Assembly: GCA_965199725.1 (NCBI GenBank)
Contig: OZ241321.1
Coordinates: 1,178,001-1,242,000 of the forward strand
Origin: G965199725 sp965199725
Lineage (GTDB): Bacteria; Pseudomonadota; Gammaproteobacteria; Nitrosococcales; Methylophagaceae
DNA: 64,000 bases
Direction: 5' to 3'
Shown in pieces: positions 15,777 through 25,284 of this stretch (the first letter of the stretch is position 1; every line of letters begins with the position of its first letter). Both the position numbers and the translations under genes were made by a program. A model generated the notes under the pieces. The model ran no database searches. It was not told the DNA's origin and worked only from the letters and a program-made list of their open reading frames with translations.

Positions 15777-18700
15777 ATGACTTATACGTTTACCGAGAAA
15801 AAGCGGATTCGTAAAGATTTTGGCAAACGTCCAAGTATCTTGTCTGTTCCGAACTTACTGGCTACACAATTAGATTCATACCAAGGTTTTTTACAGCGGG
15901 GTGTGGCTGCTGATGATTTGGCAGACAAAGGGTTGCATGCTACATTTAACTCAGTATTTCCGATAAAAAGTCACACCGGTAAAGCAGAATTACGGTATAT
16001 AAGTTATCAGCTTGGTACGCCATCATTTGATGTTAAAGAGTGTCAGCTTCGTGGGGTAACCTACTCTGCACCTCTCAGAGCTAAAATGCGTCTAGTCATT
16101 TATGACAAGGATGCATCTGCAAAATCAAATGTGGTTAAAGATATAAAAGAGCAAGAAGTATATATGGGGGAAATTCCATTAATGACAGAAAAAGGCAATT
16201 TTGTTATTAATGGCACAGAACGGGTAATTGTGTCTCAGTTACATCGATCGTCAGGTGTCTTTTTCAGCAGTGATAAAGGTAAGTCACATTCATCAGGTAA
16301 AATTTTATTTAATGCGCGTATTATTCCTTATCGTGGTTCATGGCTGGATTTTGAATTTGACCCCAGAGATAACTTATTTGTGCGCATTGACCGCCGTCGT
16401 AAATTGCCTGCAACGGTACTACTGCATGCGCTTGATTATACTGATGAAGAAATCCTGAATATTTTCTTTGATGTTGATATTTTCACCAGAAAGGGTGATG
16501 ATTTTGAATTGGCGGTTGTATCACAACGTTTAAGAGGACAAATCGCCCCGTGTGATGTCACTTTAGAAAATGGCGATGTACTTGTAGAAGAAGGCAACCA
16601 AATCACTGGTCGCCATCTCCGTCAAATGCAGAAAGCAGGCATCAATAGTCTTACTGTGTCAGCAAAATATATGGTTGGTCGTGTTTTTGCTAGGGATATG
16701 GTTGACACGGATAGCGGTGAATTGATTGTAAAAGCCAACGAAGAAATTACCGAAGAAACATTGGAAGGCACATTAAAAAAGCTCGTGCAATATAACATTG
16801 ACACAATTGAAATGTTATATTCAAGTGACTTAGATCAGGGTTCATACATATCTGATACATTACGACTGGATGCGACAACAACGGCACTGGAAGCCAAATT
16901 TGAAATCTATCGTATGATGCGGCCAGGTGAGCCGCCCACCGAAGATTCTGCAAATAATTTGTTTGATAAGCTCTTCTTTTCCAGCGAGCGCTATGATCTC
17001 TCCATTGTAGGACGGATGAAGTTTAATCGCCGACTCGGACGTGAAGAATTCAACGGTGAAGGCGTACTGAATAACCAGGATATACTGGACGTACTAATTG
17101 AGTTGATTGCTATTCGAAATGGCAATAGTGTTGTTGATGATATTGATCATCTGGGCAACCGCCGCGTGCGTAGCGTTGGCGATATGGTAGAAAATCAATT
17201 CCGTGTCGGTTTGATGCGTATTGAGCGTGGTCTTCGTGAACGATTAAGTGTTGCCGAGTATGAAGGGTTGATGCCCCAACAGTTAATTAATGCCAAGCCT
17301 GTTGCTGCTGCCATCAAAGAATTTTTCGGATCCAGTCAACTATCGCAGTTCATGGATCAAAACAATCCGCTGTCTGAGGTGACTCACAAACGTCGCATTT
17401 CTGCATTGGGTCCTGGTGGCTTAACGCGGGAGCGAGCTGGTTTTGAAGTACGTGATGTTCACCCGACACACTATGGTCGTGTTTGTCCAATTGAAACGCC
17501 AGAGGGTCCAAACATTGGGTTAATCAATTCAATGGCAATTTATGCACGCACCAATGATTATGGGTTTATTGAGACACCATACCGTAAAGTTATTGGTGGC
17601 AAAGTGACCAAGGATATTGAATACTTATCTGCTATTGATGAGGGCGAATACAAGATTGCCCAGGCAACTATCAACTTAAACAGTAAAGATGAGATTCAGG
17701 ACAATATGGTTTCCTGTCGCTACAGGAATGAATCATTATTGATATCGGCTGATCAGATTCAATATATGGATGTGTCGCCCCGTCAGGTCATTTCTGTTGC
17801 TGCATCATTGATTCCGTTTTTGGAGCATGATGATGCTAATCGTGCATTGATGGGATCCAATATGCAGCGTCAGGCTGTGCCCACATTGCGCGCTGAAAAG
17901 CCAATCGTTGGTACTGGTATGGAGCGGGTTGTTGCTAAAGATTCTGGTGTTATGGTGGTAGCATCTCGTGGCGGCATTGTTGATTCAGTTGATGCGGGTC
18001 GTGTGGTGATTCGTGTGCATGACGAAGAAGCCAGTGATGCTGATTCTGGTGTTGATATTTATCAATTAATCAAATATGCACGTTCCAACCAAAGTACCTG
18101 TATTAACCAGCGTCCAATTGTTAAACCAGGCGATGTTGTTGCTAAAGGCGATATACTGGCTGATGGCCCATCAACTGATAAGGGTGAATTGGCGCTGGGG
18201 CAAAATATTTTAGTTGCACTTATGCCGTGGAATGGTTATAACTTTGAAGATTCAATCCTAGTGTCTGAACGCGTGGTAGAGGACGACCGATTTACTACAA
18301 TTCATATTCAGGAAATGAGTTGCCCTGCCCGTGATACCAAACTGGGTATAGAAGAAATTACCAGCGACATTCCTAATGTCAGTGAAGGTGCTTTAGCTAA
18401 ATTAGATGCCTCTGGTATTGTTTACGTTGGTGCTGAAGTTAAGCCGGGTGATATTCTGGTCGGCAAGGTAACGCCAAAAGGTGAAACTCAGCTAACGCCA
18501 GAGGAAAAGTTGTTACGTGCTATTTTTGGTGAAAAAGCAGCTGATGTTAAGGATTCATCATTGCGGGTGCCATCAGGTACCTATGGTACCATCGTTGATG
18601 TACAGGTATTTACTCGTGATGGTGTTGATAAAGATGAACGTGCATTAGCAATTGAAAGGGCAGAACTCCAAAGAGTGCGTGCCGATCTCAATGATCGCTA

Positions 18701-19865
18701 TCGTATTATCATTGATGATATATTTTCTCGTTTATATAAAGTATTGTCAGGCAAAGTGGTGGTAAACGCACCTAGCTTGGGTGCTGGATCAGTGCTGACT
18801 AAGGAATATCTGAATAAATTAGATCGAGCAAAGTGGTTTGATATTCAGATGCAGTCAGATTCATTAAATATGCAACTTGAACAAGCCTCAAAGCAAATCA
18901 AGCAATATCGTCAAGATATGGACAATACCTTTGAAGCTAAAAAGGAGAAACTGATTTCTGGCCATGATTTACCGCCAGGGGTTCAGCGTTTGGTTAAGGT
19001 ATTTTTGGCTGTGAAACGCCGAATTCAGCCTGGTGACAAATTGGCAGGTCGTCACGGCAATAAGGGTGTTATTTCCAGCGTTGCGTCAGTTGAGGATATG
19101 CCCTATATGGCAGATGGTCGTCCAGTGGATATTGTACTTAATCCTTTGGGTGTGCCATCTCGGATGAATATTGGTCAGGTGCTTGAAATTCATCTTGGTT
19201 GGGCAGCAAAAGAGCTTGGGCATAAAATTGCTAACATGCTGGATGAGCAGCGAGAGATAGTTGAATTACGTGAATTTTTGGACACAATCTATAACACCAG
19301 CGGCAAGCAGGAAGATTTAGATTCATTTTCAGACGATGAAATTATTCAGTTGGCTGATAATTTACGCGACGGTGTGCCAGTGGCAACACCAGCATTTGAT
19401 GGCGCAAAAGAGGTCGAAATTAAAGATATGCTTGCCTTAGCTGAATTACCACGGAGCGGCCAGACCAATTTAATAGATGGTCGTACAGGTGAGTATTTTG
19501 ATCGGCCTGTGACCGTTGGCTATATGCACATGCTGAAATTGAATCATTTAGTTGACGACAAAATGCATGCTCGCTCTACTGGTCCATACAGTCTTGTTAC
19601 TCAGCAGCCACTGGGCGGTAAGGCACAGTTTGGTGGTCAGCGTTTTGGTGAAATGGAGGTATGGGCATTACAGGCTTATGGTGCTGCCTATACATTACAG
19701 GAAATGTTGACGGTAAAATCAGATGATGTTGTTGGTCGCACCCAGATTTATAAAAATATTGTGGATGGCGACTATCGTATGGATGCAGGTATGCCTGAAT
19801 CCTTCAAGGTGTTAACACGTGAAATTCGCGCACTTGGTATTGACATTAATTTGGTTGAAGACTAG
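15777..19865 (+). CDS. rpoB: RNA polymerase beta subunit
   Basis: 1362 residues, about 20 more than E. coli RpoB. The rifampicin-pocket region GSSQLSQFMDQNNPLSE and HKRRISALGPGGL lies near residues 518-550 and looks wild-type. The active-site side includes GYNFEDSI, KLAGRHGNKGV (near 1085) and the C-terminal MLTVKSDDVVGRT. A GAGGTG site precedes the start. rpoC follows after 60 bases in the normal rplJL-rpoBC order. Confidence 0.99.
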   Translation: MTYTFTEKKRIRKDFGKRPSILSVPNLLATQLDSYQGFLQRGVAADDLADKGLHATFNSVFPIKSHTGKAELRYISYQLGTPSFDVKECQLRGVTYSAPLRAKMRLVIYDKDASAKSNVVKDIKEQEVYMGEIPLMTEKGNFVINGTERVIVSQLHRSSGVFFSSDKGKSHSSGKILFNARIIPYRGSWLDFEFDPRDNLFVRIDRRRKLPATVLLHALDYTDEEILNIFFDVDIFTRKGDDFELAVVSQRLRGQIAPCDVTLENGDVLVEEGNQITGRHLRQMQKAGINSLTVSAKYMVGRVFARDMVDTDSGELIVKANEEITEETLEGTLKKLVQYNIDTIEMLYSSDLDQGSYISDTLRLDATTTALEAKFEIYRMMRPGEPPTEDSANNLFDKLFFSSERYDLSIVGRMKFNRRLGREEFNGEGVLNNQDILDVLIELIAIRNGNSVVDDIDHLGNRRVRSVGDMVENQFRVGLMRIERGLRERLSVAEYEGLMPQQLINAKPVAAAIKEFFGSSQLSQFMDQNNPLSEVTHKRRISALGPGGLTRERAGFEVRDVHPTHYGRVCPIETPEGPNIGLINSMAIYARTNDYGFIETPYRKVIGGKVTKDIEYLSAIDEGEYKIAQATINLNSKDEIQDNMVSCRYRNESLLISADQIQYMDVSPRQVISVAASLIPFLEHDDANRALMGSNMQRQAVPTLRAEKPIVGTGMERVVAKDSGVMVVASRGGIVDSVDAGRVVIRVHDEEASDADSGVDIYQLIKYARSNQSTCINQRPIVKPGDVVAKGDILADGPSTDKGELALGQNILVALMPWNGYNFEDSILVSERVVEDDRFTTIHIQEMSCPARDTKLGIEEITSDIPNVSEGALAKLDASGIVYVGAEVKPGDILVGKVTPKGETQLTPEEKLLRAIFGEKAADVKDSSLRVPSGTYGTIVDVQVFTRDGVDKDERALAIERAELQRVRADLNDRYRIIIDDIFSRLYKVLSGKVVVNAPSLGAGSVLTKEYLNKLDRAKWFDIQMQSDSLNMQLEQASKQIKQYRQDMDNTFEAKKEKLISGHDLPPGVQRLVKVFLAVKRRIQPGDKLAGRHGNKGVISSVASVEDMPYMADGRPVDIVLNPLGVPSRMNIGQVLEIHLGWAAKELGHKIANMLDEQREIVELREFLDTIYNTSGKQEDLDSFSDDEIIQLADNLRDGVPVATPAFDGAKEVEIKDMLALAELPRSGQTNLIDGRTGEYFDRPVTVGYMHMLKLNHLVDDKMHARSTGPYSLVTQQPLGGKAQFGGQRFGEMEVWALQAYGAAYTLQEMLTVKSDDVVGRTQIYKNIVDGDYRMDAGMPESFKVLTREIRALGIDINLVED

Positions 19866-19925
19866 ATATTAGCTGTAACACATACTGTAAAAATTAGCCG
19901 TTTTTTATGGCAGTGGAGAAAACAT

Positions 19926-22900
19926 ATGAAAGATTTCCTTAATCTATTGAAGCAACGGAAGCAACAATCTCAACCAGAAGAGTTTGATGCAATTCGTATT
20001 GGTTTAGCATCACCGAAAATGGTGAGATCGTGGTCATATGGCGAGGTTAAAAAGCCAGAAACTATTAACTACCGCACTTTCAAACCAGAGCGTGAAGGTC
20101 TTTTTTGTTGCAAGATTTTTGGTCCAGTGAAAGATTATGAATGTTTGTGTGGAAAATACAAACGCTTGAAGCATCGTGGCACTGTTTGTGAAAAATGCGG
20201 TGTTGAAGTTACTGTTGCTAAAGTGCGTCGTGAGCGTATGGCTCATATTGAATTAGCAAGCCCCGTTGCGCATATTTGGTTTTTGAAATCGTTACCGTCA
20301 CGTATTTCGCTGTTTTTGGATATGACATTGCGTGATATTGAGCGTGTTCTCTATTTTGAAGCCTTTATTGTTGTTGATCCAGGTATGATCAAAGAGTTAG
20401 AGGTTGGACAACTGTTGTCAGATGAGGCCTATTTACAGGCTTTAGAAGAGTATGGCGATGAGTTTGAAGCACATATGGGTGCTGAAGGGATACAAAAATT
20501 ATTATGTAGCGTTGATATTGAGCAGGAAATTAACGCCATCCGTGATGGTATTGAGAACACAAGCTCAGAAACTAAAATCAAAAAACTGGGTAAACGATTG
20601 AAATTAATGGAAGCATTTCGCGATTCTGGTAACAAGCCAGAATGGATGATGATGGAAGTGTTGCCAATACTACCCCCTGATTTAAGACCATTAGTGCCAT
20701 TAGATGGTGGGCGTTTTGCGACCTCTGATCTTAATGACTTGTATCGCCGTGTTATTAACCGTAATAATCGTTTAAAGCGTTTGTTAGATCTTAATGCACC
20801 AGACATTATTGTGCGTAATGAAAAACGTATGTTGCAAGAATCAGTTGATGCACTGCTTGATAACGGTCGTCGAGGTCGTGCTATTACTGGTACCAACCGT
20901 ATGCCACTAAAATCGTTGGCAGATATGATTAAGGGTAAACAGGGTCGTTTTCGTCAAAACTTACTTGGTAAGCGTGTTGACTATTCTGGTCGTTCGGTGA
21001 TCGTTGTTGGTCCCTATCTCAAGTTGCACCAATGTGGGCTACCGAAGAAAATGGCGTTGGAATTATTTAAGCCATTTATCTACGGTAAGCTGGGGCGTAA
21101 GGGGTTGGCAACAACAATTAAAGCGGCCAAAAAAATGGTTGAGCGCGAAGGAAATGAGGTTTGGGATATTCTTGCTGATGTGATTCGCGAGCATCCCATT
21201 ATGTTGAATCGGGCACCCACGCTACACAGATTAGGTATCCAAGCATTTGAACCGCTTTTGATTGAAGGCAAAGCTATTCAGTTGCATCCCCTGGTCTGTA
21301 GCGCTTTTAATGCTGACTTTGATGGTGATCAAATGGCGGTGCATGTGCCACTATCCCTAGAAGCTCAACTGGAAGCGCGTACATTGATGATGGCAACAAA
21401 TAATATTTTGTCGCCAGCAAATGGCGAGCCAGTCATTATTCCATCACAAGATGTTGTATTGGGCCTTTATTATATGACGCGTGAATTAGTTAATGCACAG
21501 GGTGAAGGTATCAAGTTTGCCGATCCGGCTGAATTGAAGCGTGCTTATGATAATAAGGAGGTAGCATTGCATGCGAAAGTAACGGTTCGTATGGAAGAGA
21601 CAGATGTGTCATTGCCTGAACCAGAACAAACACGCACGATCCGTGTTGATACTACAGTGGGCCGCGTTGTTTTATTTAGCATTGTCCCTAGGGGATTACC
21701 ATTTTCTATTGTTGACAAACCAATGACAAAGAAAGCAATTTCTGACTTGGTAAACACCGTTTATCGTCGCTTAGGCCTTAAGCATACCGTTATATTTGCC
21801 GATCAGTTGATGTATCTTGGATTTTCTCAGGCGACCAGGTCAGGGGCATCAGTGGGTGTTGATGATATGGTTATTCCACAAGAAAAAGTAGATATTATTG
21901 CAGCCGCTGAATCGGAAGTGGAGGAGATTGCCATGCAGTATGCATCAGGTCTGGTTACTGATGGAGAACGCTATAATAAAATTATTGATATTTGGTCACG
22001 AACCAACGATAAAATTGCCAATGCAATGATGGATGGACTGGGATCAGATACAGTGATTGATGCCACAGGTAAAGAAGTACAGCAACAGTCAATGAACTCT
22101 ATATATATGATGGCAGATTCAGGCGCGCGTGGCTCTGCTGCCCAGATTCGTCAGCTAGCTGGTATGCGCGGCTTGATGGCAAAGCCAGATGGATCGATTA
22201 TTGAAACACCAATTACTGCTAATTTTCGTGAGGGACTGGATGTACTGCAATATTTTATTTCAACCCATGGCGCGCGCAAGGGGCTGGCTGATACAGCACT
22301 GAAAACGGCTAACTCTGGTTATTTGACACGCCGTTTAGTGGATGTGGCGCAGGATTTGGTTGTGATAGAAGAAGACTGCGGCACTATACATGGTATTAAT
22401 ATGACACCTATCATTGAGGGTGGAGATGTTGTTGAACCATTAGGTGAACGTGTGCTGGGACGTGTTGTTGCGCAAGATATTATCAGTAATGATAGCGCGG
22501 AACCAGTTATCGTTGCTGGTTCGATGATGGATGAGGCTTCCGTTATGTTGCTGGAACAGCGGGGTATTGATCAAGTATTAGTACGTTCTGCCATTACCTG
22601 TGAATCTCGTCATGGTGTGTGTGCGGCATGTTATGGTCGTGATTTAGGCCGTGGTCACAGAGTTAATATAGGTGAAGCAGTTGGTGTTATCGCAGCGCAA
22701 TCTATCGGTGAACCAGGTACACAGCTAACGATGCGCACCTTCCATATTGGTGGCGCGGCATCACGTACAGCTGCTGACAACTCAGTGATATTGAAATTCA
22801 AAGGCACCATTCGTTTTCATAATTTTAATTCAATTCCACATGCAAGTGGTAAGTTTATTTCCGTTTCCCGATCAGGTGAACTGCACTTGATTGATGAAAA

Positions 22901-24155
22901 TGGTCGTGAGCGTGAGCGATACAAGATTCCTTATGGTGCTGAAATTAGCGTAGCAGATAATGCAGCAGTTGATACTGGACAGGTCGTTGCTACCTGGGAT
23001 CCGCACACCCATCCGGTGATAACTGAGGTCGCAGGTTTAGTGCAAATACATGATCTGATAGAAGGTGTTACCGTTGATAAGCAAATAGACGAAGCTACCG
23101 GTTTGACCAGTTTAATTGTGCGCGATCTCAAGCAACGCACTTCAGCATCTAAAGATATGCGACCAATGATCAAGCTCGTTGATTTTGATGGTGTTGGCAT
23201 TTCTTTGCTTGGCACTGATATCCCTGCGCAATATTTTCTGCCAGGCGGGGCGATTGTTCGTGTTGCTGATGGTGAACAAGTGAATATTGGCGATATATTA
23301 GCGCGCATTCCACAGGAAAGCAGCAAGACACGTGATATTACTGGTGGTTTACCACGTGTTGCCGATTTGTTTGAAGCGCGGAAATCCAAAGATCCAGCAT
23401 TAATGGCTGAGATTTCAGGCACGGTCAGTTTCGGTAAAGAAACCAGAGGGAAGCAGAGACTCATTATTACCCCACAGGATGGTGAGCCACATGAGGAATT
23501 GATTCCAAAATGGCGACATGTGTCAGTATTTGAAGGCGAGCATATTGAAAAAGGGGAAATACTTGTTGACGGACCAGAAGATGCACATGATATTTTGCGT
23601 CTCAAAGGTGTATTGGCATTAGCTGACTATATGTCAAGTGAGGTGCAGGAAGTTTATCGTTTACAGGGCGTGAGGATTAACGATAAGCACATTGAAGTGA
23701 TTGTACGGCAAATGTTGCGCAAGGTGGAAATTGAATCACCTGGCGATACTGAGTTCTTAAAAGGTGAACAGGTTGATCACGATTCTCTTTTGGAAGTCAA
23801 TGATGAAATGCGTGCCGCTGACAAACTTGAAGCAACGTATACGCCTATGTTACTAGGTATCACTAAATCATCGTTGGTCACTGAGTCCTTTATTTCAGCA
23901 GCGTCTTTTCAGGAAACAACACGGGTGTTAACTGATACAGCGGTAACAGGTAGACGAGATAGTTTAAGAGGATTAAAAGAAAACGTTATCGTTGGCAGAC
24001 TGATACCTGCAGGTACAGGCCTTGCTTATCATAAGGAGCGTTACCGTAAACGTCACCAAAATGATGATGCAGCTTTGGTTAAGTTGACAGTGGCGAAAGC
24101 TGAATCAATTTTTAAGTCTGAGAATGATAGCGATTTATTGGAAAAGACTTCTTAA
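19926..24155 (+). CDS. rpoC: RNA polymerase beta' subunit
   Basis: 1409 residues, as in E. coli. The N-terminal zinc ribbon has C-x-C...C-x2-C (CLCGKYK, CEKCGVEV, near residues 71-92). The Mg2+ catalytic loop NADFDGDQMAVH is near residue 462. The bridge-helix and trigger-loop region follows (GEAVGVIAAQSIGEPGTQLTMRTFH, near 925, here quoted only as its start GEAVGVIAAQSIGEPGT). The second zinc site includes CESRHGVCAACYGRD near 895. Several long antisense frames inside it are shadows. Confidence 0.99.
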   Translation: MKDFLNLLKQRKQQSQPEEFDAIRIGLASPKMVRSWSYGEVKKPETINYRTFKPEREGLFCCKIFGPVKDYECLCGKYKRLKHRGTVCEKCGVEVTVAKVRRERMAHIELASPVAHIWFLKSLPSRISLFLDMTLRDIERVLYFEAFIVVDPGMIKELEVGQLLSDEAYLQALEEYGDEFEAHMGAEGIQKLLCSVDIEQEINAIRDGIENTSSETKIKKLGKRLKLMEAFRDSGNKPEWMMMEVLPILPPDLRPLVPLDGGRFATSDLNDLYRRVINRNNRLKRLLDLNAPDIIVRNEKRMLQESVDALLDNGRRGRAITGTNRMPLKSLADMIKGKQGRFRQNLLGKRVDYSGRSVIVVGPYLKLHQCGLPKKMALELFKPFIYGKLGRKGLATTIKAAKKMVEREGNEVWDILADVIREHPIMLNRAPTLHRLGIQAFEPLLIEGKAIQLHPLVCSAFNADFDGDQMAVHVPLSLEAQLEARTLMMATNNILSPANGEPVIIPSQDVVLGLYYMTRELVNAQGEGIKFADPAELKRAYDNKEVALHAKVTVRMEETDVSLPEPEQTRTIRVDTTVGRVVLFSIVPRGLPFSIVDKPMTKKAISDLVNTVYRRLGLKHTVIFADQLMYLGFSQATRSGASVGVDDMVIPQEKVDIIAAAESEVEEIAMQYASGLVTDGERYNKIIDIWSRTNDKIANAMMDGLGSDTVIDATGKEVQQQSMNSIYMMADSGARGSAAQIRQLAGMRGLMAKPDGSIIETPITANFREGLDVLQYFISTHGARKGLADTALKTANSGYLTRRLVDVAQDLVVIEEDCGTIHGINMTPIIEGGDVVEPLGERVLGRVVAQDIISNDSAEPVIVAGSMMDEASVMLLEQRGIDQVLVRSAITCESRHGVCAACYGRDLGRGHRVNIGEAVGVIAAQSIGEPGTQLTMRTFHIGGAASRTAADNSVILKFKGTIRFHNFNSIPHASGKFISVSRSGELHLIDENGRERERYKIPYGAEISVADNAAVDTGQVVATWDPHTHPVITEVAGLVQIHDLIEGVTVDKQIDEATGLTSLIVRDLKQRTSASKDMRPMIKLVDFDGVGISLLGTDIPAQYFLPGGAIVRVADGEQVNIGDILARIPQESSKTRDITGGLPRVADLFEARKSKDPALMAEISGTVSFGKETRGKQRLIITPQDGEPHEELIPKWRHVSVFEGEHIEKGEILVDGPEDAHDILRLKGVLALADYMSSEVQEVYRLQGVRINDKHIEVIVRQMLRKVEIESPGDTEFLKGEQVDHDSLLEVNDEMRAADKLEATYTPMLLGITKSSLVTESFISAASFQETTRVLTDTAVTGRRDSLRGLKENVIVGRLIPAGTGLAYHKERYRKRHQNDDAALVKLTVAKAESIFKSENDSDLLEKTS

Positions 24156-24334
24156 TGATGAAGGCATCTTGACTTGGCCTGTAATTGAGTAGTAGCATAT
24201 AAGGCTTTAGGTTATATTTAAGATCGCATCGCACAAGAATCCTTCATTTTAATTAAAAATAAAAAATTAAAACGTCACCTTTTGATGTGCTACTGTATTG
24301 AATATAGATTGAATATAGGCTTGTAATTTTAGAA

Positions 24335-24709
24335 ATGGCAACGATAAACCAGTTAGTCCGTAAATCAAGATTAAAACAAAAGAAAAAGAATAATGTTCCT
24401 GCATTGCAGGCATGTCCCCAGCGGCGTGGCGTATGTACACGTGTTTACACAACAACGCCTAAAAAGCCTAATTCGGCAATGCGAAAAGTTGCCCGTGTTC
24501 GCTTAACCAATGGTTTTGAGGTGACATCGTATATTGGCGGTGAGGGCCATAACTTACAAGAGCATTCAGTTGTCTTAATTCGCGGTGGTCGGGTTAAAGA
24601 TTTGCCGGGGGTACGTTACCATACAGTCCGCGGCGCTTTAGATACATCTGGTGTAGCAGATAGACGTCGCGGTCGTTCTAAATATGGTGCCAAACGACCA
24701 AAGAATTAA
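24335..24709 (+). CDS. rpsL: Ribosomal protein S12
   Basis: 124 residues, decoding-centre protein and first gene of the str operon. The two loops where streptomycin resistance arises read TTPKKPNSA and RVKDLPGVRYH, that is, the sensitive form with Lys at both sites. The ribosome site (TTTTAGAA) is weak. A 179-base gap from rpoC with AT-rich repeats (ATTGAATATAG twice, near 24296-24318) probably contains the str promoter. Confidence 0.98.
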   Translation: MATINQLVRKSRLKQKKKNNVPALQACPQRRGVCTRVYTTTPKKPNSAMRKVARVRLTNGFEVTSYIGGEGHNLQEHSVVLIRGGRVKDLPGVRYHTVRGALDTSGVADRRRGRSKYGAKRPKN

Positions 24710-24747
24710 GTGATCTTTATACTCGTCACGATATTAGGAAAGAATAA

Positions 24748-25218
24748 ATGCCAAGAAGAAAGGTGATTGCCAAACGTGAAGTCTTGCCAGATCCAAAGTT
24801 TGCTGACATTGTGTTAGCCAGATTTATTAATGTCATCATGAGAGATGGCAAAAAATCGGTTGCTGAAAAAATTGCGTATAGTGCAATAGAAAGTGTTGCA
24901 GACACTAAAGACAGTGATGGTTTGGCAATATTTCAACAGGCACTGGAAAACATTAGTCCAGTGGTTGAAGTAAAATCACGGCGGGTCGGCGGTGCTACTT
25001 ATCAGGTTCCTGTTGAGGTGCGCCCAGGACGTCGTGTTGCTCTGGCTATGCGATGGCTGGCAGAGGCGGCACGTAAGCGTGGCGAGAAGTCAATGGCAAT
25101 GCGTTTGGCTGGTGAGTTGGCAGACGCATTTGATGGCAAGGGTGCAGCCGTTAAAAAGAAAGAAGATACCCATCGGATGGCAGAGGCAAACAAAGCGTTT
25201 TCTCATTTTCGTTTTTAG
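24748..25218 (+). CDS. rpsG: Ribosomal protein S7
   Basis: 156 residues, 30S head primary binder, and in the family the translational repressor of the str operon. Conserved MPRRKVIAKRE at the start, FINVIMRDGKKS near 28, and SRRVGGATYQVPVEV near 77 are present. It lies 38 bases after rpsL and 66 before fusA. Confidence 0.98.
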   Translation: MPRRKVIAKREVLPDPKFADIVLARFINVIMRDGKKSVAEKIAYSAIESVADTKDSDGLAIFQQALENISPVVEVKSRRVGGATYQVPVEVRPGRRVALAMRWLAEAARKRGEKSMAMRLAGELADAFDGKGAAVKKKEDTHRMAEANKAFSHFRF

Positions 25219-25284
25219 TTTTGCGCCTTTTTGTGGATTTGCTTAGTAACAATATAATCATTTCTAGTTTGTGGAGTACTTCTA

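Noticed and set aside
22931..23605. 224-residue antisense ORF inside rpoC
   Set aside because: Shadow of the strongly conserved rpoC frame; no ribosome site or family match.
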